60,252 nt of DNA. Origin: BS750m-G62 sp964577175. Lineage in GTDB: Bacteria; Planctomycetota; Phycisphaerae; FEN-1346. The translations under genes were made by a program, and so were the position numbers. Shown here piece after piece: positions 17,091 through 30,200 of this stretch (position 1 is its first letter; each line of letters starts with the position of its first letter). Where the stretch lies: positions 1 to 60,252 of the forward strand of contig CAZNYC010000005.1 of NCBI GenBank assembly GCA_964577175.1, given 5' to 3'. The notes under the pieces are model-generated. The model made no database searches. It saw only the letters and a list, made by a program, of their open reading frames with translations, and was not told where the DNA came from.

Positions 17091-17888
17091 ATGACCGACC
17101 CCCGACTGCCGCGCTTCTTCGTCCCGCCCGACGTCGCCGGCGCCGGCGCGCCGGCGTCCGGGCGGCGCCTCGCCCTCCCGCCGTCCGAAGCGCACCATGC
17201 GGCCCACGTGCTGCGCCTCGCCGCGGGCGACGCCGTCGAGGTCTTCGACGGGCGCGGCGGGTCGGCGGCGGGGCGCATCGCCGGGGTGTTGCGCGGCGAG
17301 GTGACCGTGGCGATCGAGACCGTCCGCGCGCCGGCCCCGGCGCCGAAGCCCGCGCTCCGCCTGGTCTTCGCCGTGCCGAAGGGCAAGCGGCTCGACTGGC
17401 TCCTGGAGAAGGCGACGGAACTCGGCGCCGCGCGGCTGGCGCCGGTCCGTTTTGCGCGGAGCGTGGCGGGCGGCGAGGCGCTGTCCCCGGCGGCGCGGCG
17501 GCGATGGGACGCGCGGTGCATCTCGGCGGCGAAGCAGAGCCGCCGGACGCACCTGCCCGCGATCGAGCCGCCCGCCCCCCTGGACGAGGCGCTCGCCGGC
17601 GACGGCGCCGCAGGGGCGGGCATCTTCGGCGACACGGGGGCGGGCGCGGCGCCCGTCCTCGGCGCGCTCACCGCCCGGCCGCCGGCGTCCCAGATTGAAA
17701 TGTTCCATATATATGTAGGCCCGGAAGGCGGGGTGACCGAGGCGGAGCGCCGCCGGCTTACGGCGGCCGGGCTCGTACCGGTCCGCCTGGGCCCCACGGT
17801 GCTGCGGACGGAGACGGCGGCGGCGGCGCTGCTGGCGGTGGCGACGGCGTGGCGCGATGCGGGATCGGGCGCGCCGACGGCCCAATAA
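17091..17888 (+). CDS. rsmE: 16S rRNA (uracil-1498-N3)-methyltransferase RsmE
   Basis: 265 aa. SPOUT-class enzyme that methylates U1498 of 16S rRNA in the decoding region. The N-terminal PUA-like domain (about 1-75) contains the family start LPRFFV and HAAHVLRL. The SPOUT domain has AVPKGKRLDWLLEKATELG, AAKQSRR, VGPEGGVTEAE and the closing LGPTVLRTETA of the knot. The ATG at 17091 agrees with the family N-terminus; an in-frame start at 17013 would add 26 low-complexity residues. It lies between the secreted paralogues and the giant surface protein, with no functional link evident. Confidence 0.93.
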   Translation: MTDPRLPRFFVPPDVAGAGAPASGRRLALPPSEAHHAAHVLRLAAGDAVEVFDGRGGSAAGRIAGVLRGEVTVAIETVRAPAPAPKPALRLVFAVPKGKRLDWLLEKATELGAARLAPVRFARSVAGGEALSPAARRRWDARCISAAKQSRRTHLPAIEPPAPLDEALAGDGAAGAGIFGDTGAGAAPVLGALTARPPASQIEMFHIYVGPEGGVTEAERRRLTAAGLVPVRLGPTVLRTETAAAALLAVATAWRDAGSGAPTAQ

Positions 17889-18223
17889 TGGTAAACTGGG
17901 CAATCTGCGGGGGGTCGGGTGGCAAGTTTTCCTACAACCGGCCCGGAAAAAATCCCTCCTCAATTTGACTTTCCGCCTGTATGGGCTATATTCTCTTAGC
18001 ACGTCCCGCTGGTAAACCGGTCGTAAAACGCGGCTGAGCGCTCTACAGGGCCACGCCGGCGGGTGGCAAACAGGACCAGGGAAGTGCAGGACACATCCTC
18101 ATCGTACACGACGACCGCATATCGCGAGAAAGGCAACCGGCCGCGGGGCCGGAGGCTGCGCATGGATACAGAAAGTCTGCACAACGGACACGTACCGTCA
18201 CGTCTCATTCGAGGGAGAAAGTC
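17889..18223. other. Long leader of the giant PEP-CTERM gene
   Basis: No gene is seen. The promoter candidate at 17965-17992 would start a leader of about 225 nt. The leader has scattered inverted repeats such as CCGGCCGCGGGGCCGG near 18140, and a good GGGAG ribosome site 7 nt before the ATG at 18224. Confidence 0.5.
17965..17992 (+). promoter_or_regulatory. Promoter of the giant PEP-CTERM gene
   Basis: TTGACT, 16-bp spacer, TATATT, embedded in an AT-rich patch. The spacer (TTCCGCCTGT and on) is very close to that of the promoter before the other PEP-CTERM gene at 7743-7770, which suggests common control. Confidence 0.65.
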
Positions 18224-21200
18224 ATGACTAGCCGAAGCCATTGGAAACTGCTTGGCGCCGCGGTGGTTGCGCTGGCTGTGGTGACAGCGTTTGGCGCGAT
18301 GCGGGCCCCGGCCGCCACGTACACGTGGCAGGGCGGGGATTTCGACGAGCCCACCTCGTGGACCGTCGCGGACAACTGGTTTGAGGCCGGCGGACCGCCC
18401 TCCCTGGGCGACACCGCGGTCTTCACCACGAACCCGTTCGAATTCTCCGTCGACCTCGGCACGGCGATGCAAGCCGTCGATGCGCTGGAGTTCACGGGCC
18501 TCGGCTTCGGCGAAGACTACACGATCGCGAACGGCACCCTGGGGCTCGGCTTCCCCGGCGCGAACGCCGCCCTCACGCAGGACGCCACCGTGGACGCCGA
18601 CACCGTCACCACCATCAGCGCCGGCGTGGTCGAGAACACGATGGTGCCCGGCCTGGAATTGAGCGTCGAGGCCGGCACCCTGCGCCTGACGGGGCAACTC
18701 GGCGCGTCGACCGAGAAGTTGACGGCGATCGTTCCGGCGGGCGGCACGAGCGTGGCCTCCGGCGCCACCCTCGCCATCACCAACGCCACCACCGAGGCGG
18801 CCACGAAGAACTATGTCGACGGCACCATCGCCGTCGCCGGCCGCCTGGAGGGTGTCGGCAACGCCCTCGATGCCGCCACCGTCGAACTCCAGGACGGCGG
18901 CGCCCTGCACATGACCGGCACGGTGGAGACGCTCGTGCCCGGCCTGCTCCGCAAGCGCTATGAAGGCGGCGTGGCCGGTGGCTCCGGATGGGATCCCTGG
19001 GACACCCTCGCCGCCCAGACCCCCGTCGAAGTCGTGGCCGATACCAACGGCATCAACGACGGCTCCGACGGCGACGCCGGCACCGTCCCGTTCCTTGATC
19101 CGCCGTCCGACCTGGGCAACTACGCCATGACGTGGGAAGGCTTCATCTACCTCGAAGCCGGCCAGGACGGGGTCTTCCAACTCCGGTCCCGCGCCGACGA
19201 CCACCACCGCGTCTGGGTTAACGATCTCGCCGAAGGCAACCCCGTCCTCTCCCACAGCGGCGCCAACAACACGCAGAACACCACGTATGACTTCAGCGGC
19301 ATGGCCGAGATGTACATTCCCTTCCGCGCCGGCTTCACCGAAGGCGGCGGCGGCGACTACATGTGGTTCGCCTGGGACGGCGGCACCGGCACCATCACCG
19401 ACGACACGATCGCCGACGGCCCCGGCGACCCCCTCGCCGGTAACCAGTTCTGGCACCTCGACGAGGTGACCCGCCCCGCGGCGACCGACACGAACCTGGC
19501 CCTCGTCGCCGGCGCCACGGGCACCCTCGAGCCCACCGGCGACGTGGCCCTCGGCTCGCTGACCTTCAACGACGGCAGCACCCTGAACGTCGCGCCCACC
19601 GGCAACGTGGCCGACGCCCTCTCCTTCACCGACACGACGATGGCCAGCGGCACCGATCCGGTCAGCGGCACCCTCAACACGCCGATGGACGTTCCCGCCG
19701 GCCCACTGACCCTGGGCGATCTGGACGGTGTGTCGAACAGCGATTCCACCGTCAACCAACTCACCAAGGACGGCGCCGGCAAGGTCACCTTTACCGACGT
19801 CAAGAGCGCCGACGACTGGAACGCCACCCTTGAAGTGACCGTCAATGCGGGCGAACTGGCGATGACCGGCCAGGTCGGGAACCCGATCCCGGCCGAGGAA
19901 GACATCATCACCTTCCAGAACTCGAACGTGAACGCGGGCGGCACCCTGTCGGTCACCAACTACAAGGACGGCGACGCACGGAACAAGGTGGCCGGCTCGG
20001 TCAACGTCAACCCGGGCGGCACGCTGGTCTTCGGCGGCAAGTCGGGCGCCTCGTCGCTCGGCTCGGCCGACGTCGTCCTGGACGGCGGCAAGGTCGTCGT
20101 CGAAGGCCTCGGCGGCGCGGTCTTCCAGGAAATCGCCATCGACAACGACACACCGTCCGACAACGAAGGCAGTTACACCTTCGACGGTACCACCCATCGC
20201 GTCGAGGGCAGCGGCGACGACATCTGGAACAACGCCGACGACTTCTACTACGTGTACCAGGAGGTGCCGGAAGGCGCCGCCATCGACGTCTCGGCCCACG
20301 TGCTCGGTTTCGACGGCGGCACGAACGGGTGGCGGAAGGCGTTCCTGATGATCCGCGACGACCTGACCGCCCCGTCGGCCTTCAACGGCATCATGCAGTC
20401 GGCCAACGACAACGTGGGCGGCCAGTGGCGCGACTCCGCCGGCGCGGGGGCCGCCAGCGGGTACCACGGCGGCGACCCCGAGCCGACCTGGATACGCATC
20501 GTCCGCGAGGCCGGCGCCGATACCGCGTCCTACTACTTCAAGCAGAACGAGGCCGATCCCTGGCAACTGGAGGGCACCCACGCCGTCTCCATGACCGACG
20601 TCGACTACATCGGCATGGGCGTCACCTCGCACAACGAGGGTGAGTTGACCACCGGCCTGTACCAGAACGTCGAGGGCTTCATCTACGACATGCAGTTGGC
20701 GGACCTCGGCAACGACGTCACCATCAGCGGCACGAGCGAGATCGAGACCCTGGGGCCGGTGCTTCTCGGCGACGCCACCGTGGCGGACGCCACGGCCCTG
20801 ACCGTGACGAGCCCGGCCGACGGCCTCGTGGCCTTCGCCACCAGCACGTTCGGCGACGGTGCCTCGGCCGCCGGCGCCACCCTGAATCCGACGACCGGCG
20901 ACCTGTACCTCGGCGAGGTGAACGACCAGGGCCAGGCCCTGACCCTGACCAAGACGGGCGCGGGCGCCCTGGTCTTCGACCAGACCGATGTCGCCAACAC
21001 CACCGCCAACACCACCGTCGACCTGCAGGAAGGCACCGTGGGCGCGGGCGGCACGGCGGGCGGCGTCAATCCGCTCGGCGGCGCCGTCGTCCAGATGACC
21101 GGCGCCGACACGGCCGTCGTCCTCACGTCCAAGGGCGGCGACTATGCCCTTGACAACGCCTTCGACTTCGACGCCAGCGGCCGGCTGGAAGCCCATACGT

Positions 21201-24200
21201 TCGGCTTCAGCGGCGTGGCGGAGAACGCCACCATCACCCTCGATAACCCCACCGCCGGCGGCTTCGATATCGCCACCGGCGAGACCCTGACCGTCTCCAC
21301 CGCCGACGGCTACACGCTGAACCTGGACAACGAGGTCAGCGGCGGCGGCACATTGCTCGTGGAGAGCGGGAAAGTGACCGTGGCCAACGACGGGGTGCTC
21401 GACGGCGGCACGCCGCTCGAGATCGGCCCGTTCGGCTTCGTGCACTTCATCGTGCCGCCCGCCGTCCAGCCCCCCATCGGGGTCGGCGGCGGCGGCGCCA
21501 TCGGCGGCGACCTGGGCGGCGTCGACATGGGCAACGTCGACTTCGGGCCCGGCGGCATCGTGGTCCAGGACCCCGCCACGGGGAACCATCCCACGTTCGC
21601 CCAGCAGGGGGCCTGCGACCTCTACCTCGGCGTCACGGACGTGGCCGGCACGTATGACGGCATCGGCTGTAACGAGGGCGGGGGCGACATCAGCGGCGAC
21701 GGGCCGGCCTACGAAGGCACGTACCGCGGTGTGGCCCTGGACCCGATGTTCGCCACCGGCGACTTCACCGGCACGATCGGCGAGGCCGAGCAGGATCCGC
21801 CGACGTACCATTCGAGCGGCTACGAGGTGCTCATCCGCGACGACTGGACGTTCGACGGCGCCACCTTCGACGCCGAGGCCGGCCACCCGGTCACCGTCAT
21901 CGGCGAACCCGGGAAACTGGCCACGTTCACGACGGCCATCAACGGCACGGCCGACACCTTCATCCGCGAGGGCATCGCGCCGGTCGACGGCGGCAGCGCC
22001 GGCGACATGAGCAGCGACATCCTCGCCTTCGCGGGCGCCGACGTCCTCGCCGGCGACCGCATCATGACGCTCAAGAACGGCGTCGCGACCTTCGCCACGG
22101 GCGGCAACAACGGCGTGGCGGCCGACGCCACGCTCGAGATCGACCAGAACGCCACCCTCTTCCTTACCAGCGCCCCGGCCAACGGGACGCTCCTCATCAA
22201 GGAGGGCGGCTACCTGCGCTTCAGCGACCAGGCCCAACTCGCCGGCGGCGCCACCTTCGAGTACGAGGACGTGACCCCGGACGCCAATCCCTGGGTCATC
22301 AACGACCAGGACATCTTCGACTGGGTCGCCGAGGGGTTCCCGACCGACAAGGCCGTCAACATCGTCGCCAGCGCCGGCCGCTTCGACCTGGGCCTGTTCG
22401 TCGGCCAGAACTCCGTCATCACCCTGCCGTACAGCGAGAGCCGCGACCTGCGCCAGCACGGCGCCAGCGATCCGTGGAGCATCCAGATTCACGACGACCT
22501 GAAGGACGGCAGCGCCGACACGGTCCGCATGGCCGTCGCCGAGGGGCAGACCATGCAGGTCCACAGCAACACGGACCTGTCCAACGACCTGGGCGACGCC
22601 GACAGCCGCGCCACCCTCGTGGTCGGCTACGGGCCGGGCGAGACCCTGCCCTGGCTGCCTTCCGGCGGCGGCTCGCTGAATTACCAGCAGGTGCCGATGA
22701 CCGGCTCGACGTACTTCCGCCTCGGCGAAGGGGAGGACGGCCACCTTCTGGGCGGCCTGGACGTCCGCTCCGGCGAGGCCCGCTTCGGCGATAACGACCC
22801 CAACAACGGCCAGCAGGCGGTCCTGGTGGACATCAACGGCCCGGTCACCGTCCGCGAGGGCGCCAGCCTGGTCCTCCGCGCCACGCAGAACACCGACTAC
22901 ACGCCGCAACTCGAGGCCGGCACCTGGGGCACCACCCAGACCTGGGAGAAGGACTCCTACGTCGAGTGGATGGTCAAGAACGACACCGGCGACGTCCGCG
23001 AACTGACCCAGGCCGTCATCGTCGGCGGCGGGGCCGCCGACGCCTCCGAGGCCACCCACTTCAACCTCGACCACTACGAGCAGCAGGGCGGCTCGGACCA
23101 GGGCCCGGACGAAGGCTACCTGCTGACCGACGTCACGATGCAGGACGGCGCGTACCTGGAACTGGAACAGCATAATTTCAGCGACAAAGGCGCCCGCCGG
23201 CTCCACCTGAAACTTGAAGGCACCGCGACCGCCGCCGGCAACGACTTCTCCATCAGCGGTGAGGCGGCCGTGCCCGGCACGCCCGTCACGCTGCTCGTCG
23301 GCGACGCGGCGCATCCCGACCCGACCTTCACCCTGGGCATCACCGGCCCGCTGAGCGAGGACGTCACCCTCCTCGACAACCAGGCCGAGAACACGGACCA
23401 CTGGCTCTACGACCTGTATTACGGCAAGTACGCCAACGGCGTGGACGAGGACGGCGACGGCGATCCGCTCCGCGAGGAATGGGGCGCCGGCAGCACGCTC
23501 GAGATCGGCGGCCAGCACATCATCAACGTCCGCGTCGATGAGGACGGCGACGGCGCCAACCCGCTCAACACCAACGTCTTCGCCGGCACCGTCCGCGTCA
23601 TGAACAACGTCGAGCCCGGCACCCTGCCCCAGTGGGACGAGGTCGAGAAAAACCTGGGCGCCGTCTGGGACGCCCGGATCCGCTCCGACCGCGATGCCAA
23701 CCGCGGCCGGCCGCGCCAGTTGGTCGAGTTCAAGGACCTCGTCCTGGCCGACGGCGCCCTGGTTACCACCGGCGACGACGACGCCAACTCCATCTCGGAC
23801 ATCACCCTGGAAGGCCCGACCGGCTACTACTGGAACAACGCCGGCCGCGACCACTTCGTCCGCGACGTGACCGGCACCCCGGGCAGCGTCCTGGTACTCT
23901 ACCCGGATAACGACCTCGACATGCTGGGCACCATCACCGACACCGACCTCATGGCCGTCGGCGACGACGACATCTGGCTCCAGCCCGGCTTCGACCTCGG
24001 CGGCAACACGTTCACCTACCAGTTGAGCGACCAGTTCAACGTCATGACCGACCCCGGCGCCGGCACGATCAACATCGGGCCGAACATGCAGGGCGAGAAT
24101 AACTTCGACGGCGACCATAACGGCCTCGAGATCTTCCACGGGGCCAACAACGACGACACCATCGGCGAGACCGGCTGGGGCGACGACCTGGTCATCACCC

Positions 24201-27200
24201 ATGCCGGCCAGGTGCGCATCAACATGCGGTCCGACAAGGCCCTGACGGCCGGCGACCAGAACATCAACGTCCTGAACGCCGAGATCCGCGTGGCGGACAA
24301 CAGCGAGGGTTGGGACCTCGACCTGTACGCCGACAGCGACGTCAACGCACCGCCCGGCCTCTCGGTGAACCATTTCGCGAACGTCCACATCCTGCCGGAC
24401 GATCCGGAACTGAACGATGCCATGCCGGAACTCCGTTTCCGTCAGTTCGACGGGTCCCACAACCGCGTCAGCCTCGTGCTCGAGAACGACGTGCAACTGC
24501 GGGCCGGTCCCGGCGGCGGCGGCCAACTGTACTACATCGGCGACCTGACCGACGCCGTCCCGGACGACGGCACCGAGCACACCGTCTACGCCGTCACGAA
24601 CGGCGCGGGCGAGGACGCACCGCTCGACGGCACGATCGGCGACGAGGTCGTCCTGCAACTCGACGCCAACGGCGGCGGCCAGTTCCGCATCACCGAACCG
24701 CTCAACGAGACCGCCTTCGGCAGCCTCGACCTGAACGGCCGGACCGTCCAGGTCGCCCGCAGCACGAACGGCGGGGGACGCTTCGGCGCCCTCGTCGTCA
24801 TGGATGACGCCCCGGCCGGCATCGGCACCGGCACCATCCTGGTCGACGGCGGCCTGCACGGCGACAACACCCGCCTGGCCTTCGATGCCGACCACGACGG
24901 CAGCGGTAATGAAGTCAACTGGGGCGAGGACGTCGACATCATCATCCAGAACACCACCGACAACGACGCCGAGGTCGAAGGCTGGGTCGATACCGGTAAC
25001 GTCGGCCCCGTCCAGACGATCGCCCAGAAGGTGCAGATCGTCGACGCCAACACCGATTGGGGCGCCCACGACGCCCGCGTCGACGCCGAGCACCGCAGCG
25101 ACGACGGCTTCTCGCCCGGCCGGGTCGAGTTCGAGAACCTCGAATTCCACCTCGACGCCCGCGCCGAACTGCGGGCCTCCGGCAACGGCAACATGCCGCG
25201 CCTGCTCGTCAACCCGACCATCAACGGCCGCGCCGGCCTCGTCAACAACAGCAGCGAGAGCCGCATCTTCGTCGGCGACGTCGATTACGCCGACGGCGTG
25301 GTGCCGGCCGGCGACCACGACATGCGGCTGGAGTCGATGGGCGGCCAGCAGACCCGCTTCGTCGGCAACGTCGACGCCAACGTCGTCAACTGGAACTGGG
25401 CCTCGCTCGAGGACGGCTTCGTCGTCACCGACAGCGCAACCGGTGACACCGACGGCCACTTCGACGTGGACGGCCTGACGTTCCTGCGGACCGACATCGA
25501 GGCCGACGCCATCACCGTCTTCGACGGCGGCGACAACGTCCTCTACATCGATACCCTGGGCGCCACCAAGTTCGACCCCGCCGACCTCGACCTCGCCAAT
25601 GGCGCCCGTCTCGGCCTGACCGTCGACCGCGACCTCGCCGACGACGCGTGGGACACCGTGGACGACCGGCAGGCCCGCATCTACATCGGCAAGAACGCCT
25701 ACGCCGGTACCCTGACGCTGAACGACAACGACACCGAGATCGGCTCCGACCTCCGCGACAACGCCAGCATGACCGCACCGCTCGCCGGTGCCGCCACCCA
25801 GGTAACGTTCGAGGGCGGCGATAACATGCTGACCCTCGAGGCCGGCGTCATCGACGAGGCCGGCCTCGGCGGCGGGTCGCCCGTCAGCGTCAACTACGCC
25901 AACAACGTCCGCATCGCGGGCGCCCAGAGCCACACCGGCGACGCCATGGTCAGCGCCGACCGCACCTACATGCTCGACACCGGCGCCTTCGGCAGCGGGG
26001 CCGTCATCTCGGCGGGCGGCACGCTCGACCTCCAGGTCGACCTGGCCAACCCGCTGGTCCTCGCCGGCGGCGGCATCTACGCCACCGGCACCCCGCGCGC
26101 CGTCACCGGCGCCCTGACCGACGCCGGCAACGCCGATCCCGGCACCGTCACCCTCGGCGCCGACGACACGCTGACCTTCACCCAGGACCTGCAGGTCAAG
26201 GGCCCGCGGACGGTCGACGTGACCGACGGTACCGCCGTCTTCGCCGGCAACCTCACCAGCGACGCCGGCACCTGGACCGTCACCAAGGCCGGCACCGGCA
26301 GCCTGCAACTCGACGGCGACGCCTCCGGCGTCAACCTGCAACTCGGCACGAGCCCCGGCGGCACGACCCTGGTCGGCGCCTCCGGCACGCCGCCCGCCGC
26401 GGTCACCATCGGCCACGACAGTGCGTACGGCGTGGAGCAGGTCGATCATGACTACGCCGAGGTCGATATGGCCGCCTCCACCGGCGCCATCGCCCTCGGG
26501 GCCGACACCAACGTCAACCTCACCATGCAGACCGAGATGAAACTCGGCGCCGCCAACGACAGCCGCTACACCGGCTCCCTGTCGCCCAACGCCGGCACCT
26601 ACGAGTTGGGCGGCGGCGACGGCACCCTGACCGTGGCGGCCGGCAGCATGACCGGCGCCAACGACCTCAACATCGGGCCGCGGGCCCCCGTCGTGACCGA
26701 CACCACGGGCCTGACCGGCACCTACATTGACCTCAGCGACGGCGGCCCGGAGCCGCAGACCACCGACGACATCGACTTCGCCCAGACGCCCATCCTGACG
26801 CGCATCGACCCGGTCGTTGACTGGACCGGCTGGGAGGCCCCGGGCAGCGGCGACGACGCCGACAACTGGCCGCAGGGCGACAACCTCGCCATCATCTGGG
26901 AGGGCGGCATCGAGATCACCCCCGCCGAGGCCGGCCAGGAAATCCAGTTCGGCGTCAACAGCGACGACGGCGTCGAACTGCTCATCGACGGCCAACTCGC
27001 CTCCAACCCCGGCCGCAACAAGCCGCAGGGGATGACCGGCAATTGGAATGAGGTCGCCGGCGCCCCCATGACCCTGAGCGAAGGCTACCACTCCCTGCAA
27101 CTGAAGTACTGGGAGTGGGCGGGCGGCGAAGGCGCGCGTCTCCTCTGGGACGTCGGCCTCACCGGCACCGGCACCCTCATCCCGGCTGACAACCTCCTCA

Positions 27201-30200
27201 GCGGCACGTTCGACGAACTGCCCTACGACGGCATGGTCGTCCTGGAGGGCGCCGACGCCACCGACAGCGTGACCGGCGTCATCGACATCAACATGGCGGC
27301 CGGCATCAAGGCCGCCGGCACCGGCGACGATCCGTTCTCCGCCATCGACGACGCCACCGAGATCAACATCGGGCCGGACGGCTCCCTCGACATCGGCGAC
27401 GCCGATCTCACGACCGCGACCGCCACGACGGCCCTCGGCAAACTGACCCTCGCGGGCGGCTTCACCCGCAACGGCGCGACCATCACCTTGAACGACATGC
27501 TGGACATGGATACCGGCGATTGGCCCCTCGGCGTGTTCCGGATCGGCGGCGGTGGCGGCGAAGGCGCCGTGACCACCCTCCAGGCCGGCACCGCCCTTGC
27601 TTCCGGCGAGATCCTCAACAAGGTCGGCAGCAACACCCTGCACCTCGTCGCCGGCGACGTCAACTGGATCGACCACCACGTCATCGACGGCGGCAAAGTC
27701 ATCGCCGATGACCAGAATGCCCTCGGCCAGTCCCTCCGCGTCGAGATCAACAACGATGCCGAACTCGAGATGGGCGCCGAGAACCTCGCCCTCCAGACCC
27801 GATTCGTCCTCAACGACCAGGCGGTCCTCGACCTCCAGGGGCACACGTACGTGGCCGCGGCCAGCAATACCGATCCGGCCGTGGACGAGACCGCGCTGAC
27901 GCTCGGCGCGGGAGCCGATGCCCTGCTGACCGGTGGGGTCGGCACCGTCCTGGACCTGGCTCAGAACAGCGATCCGGCCGACAAGATCGCGGCCGGCAGC
28001 GGCAGCCTCACCCTGGACAACGACACCACGCTCATCACCGCCGTCGGCGGGTCGGCCAACTTCAACCTCCGCAACGACGCCACCCTGCGGTACACCGACG
28101 CCGCCGGCGCATCCTCCGCCGGCATCGGCAGCATGCAGCCCGGCGCCCTTGTGACCGTGGATGACGGCGTGTCCGGCACCATCAACGGCGGCGCCGCCAT
28201 CACCTTCGACGTCGATCCGGACGCCGGCCCCGCCGGGTGGTCCAGCGACACCAACACCTACGAGATCAACGTCGGCACCGACAGCACCCTCACCTTCGAC
28301 AGCAACGCCTGGCCCGGCGACAGCACGTTCCACAGCGCCTCCTACACCGATGAGACCGGCATGGTCCGCGAACCCGTCGCCTACGTCGAGAAGACCGGTG
28401 CCGGCACCATGGCCATCGAGGACGCCAATTACGACGACGGCATGAACCAGCCCAACAAGATCTACTGGATCGTCAGCGAGGGGACCCTGAACGCGGGCGG
28501 CGACACCACGTGGGGCCGCGGCCTCAACGCCACCGCCGGCGGATGGGTCGGCAACGACTCCCGGACGCTGCCCATCAGCCGCAATCACCTCGAGGGCGTC
28601 GAAATCGGCGAAAACGCCACCCTCATCTGGGAAGGCCTCCAGGGCGCGCTCCCGGCGGCGGACTGGTACCCCGGCCTGCTGCCGGAGGACGGCTCCGAGG
28701 GTGACGGCCTCCTCGCCGACGAACTCATCATGAACCACAACGCCACCCTCCAGGGCGAGGGCCTCGTCCTCGGCTTCTATCACGAGTACCAGAAGCCGGC
28801 GACCGACAGCACCGACCTCATGATCGATGCCTACCCACTCTATCCGACCGTCGTCACCAATAGCCCGACCACCGTCAACCTCGGCGGTCAGATCGAACTG
28901 CGAAGCGGCATCAAACTCACCGATACCGGCCCGCTCACCGTCAACGTCAACGGCGACGTCCACTTCGGCAACACCGACCTCATCGACAGGGTCAACGCCG
29001 ACGGCGGCAGCCTCGGCACCGACGTCATCGACACCCTGAACGTCCAGGGCGGCTCGGCCAACATCTACCGCAGCCAGACCGCCATGAGCGCCACCAACGT
29101 GGACGCCGGCGCTGCTCTCAACATCGATCCCGACGGCGCCGCCGGCGACCCCGTCACCTACGCCGGCACCGTCAACAACGACGGCACCGTCAGCGTCCAG
29201 AGCGGCGAGGTCACCATGGAAGGCAACCTCCTGAACAACGGCACCGCCACCTTCAGCGGCGACACCGTCAACATCAACGGCGCCACCGTCACGAACGACG
29301 GCGTCATGAAGGTGACCGCGGGCACGACCAACGTGCAGAACCAGATCACCTCGTCCGCTGCCCCCGGCGAGCTGTTCACGTCGGGCCTGGTCGCCGGCAA
29401 GACCGCCGGAAACAACCGCTTCAACGACCTGCCGACCAATCCGGACGCCCTCGTCGTTCTGCCCGACCTCCAGGATATGAACTGGAGCGGCAACGGCGCC
29501 GGCCCGGACACGTTTGCCAACGGCGACGAGATTCCGACCGTTCCCGGCACGGAACTCGACGGCAACCTCTGGAATAACAACCACACCTGGGTCTACGAGG
29601 GCGAGTTCTTCCACCAGGGCGGCACGGCCAACTTCGGCGAGAACTTCGACGACGGCGTCCTCCTGGTCATCGACGGCCAGACCCTCCTCGACGACGGCGG
29701 CTGGAACACCCAGACCGCCGGCACCTTCGACTTGGCGCCCGGCTGGTACGACTTCCACGCCGCATTCGCCCAGGGCGGCGGCGGCGCCGGGCCGGTCCAA
29801 GGCTTCCCGTACGGCCTCGGCTACGACCCGGCGGGCGGCACCAGCTGGGAGCAGATCCCGAGCAGCAGCTTCCGCACCCCGGGCGACGCCCTCGGCATCC
29901 TCAGCGTTTCCGGCGGCGCCGTCGCCAACGTCAACGGTGGCTTCACCGGCTTCAATGCCGTCGAGATCCACGGCACCCTGAACGTCGGCGCCTCGAGCGA
30001 CACCCGCGCGGCTTACAACAACGGCACTCTCAACGTCCAGGACGGCGTCACCCTCAATGTGACCGGCGAGCCCGGCCTCATTGACGGCAACCTGTCCAAC
30101 AGCGGAAACGTCAGCGTCGGGACCGGCAGCCTGGTCAACGTTGCCGGCGCCGTGAGCAACGACGGCAACATCACCGTCGGCGACGGCAGCACGGTCGCCT

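Noticed and set aside
17993..18223. Possible cyclic di-GMP (GEMM) riboswitch in the leader of the giant gene
   Set aside because: A weak resemblance (CACGCCGGCGGGTGGCAAAC) is present, but the essential GGGACGCAAAGCC part and the second arm are not found.
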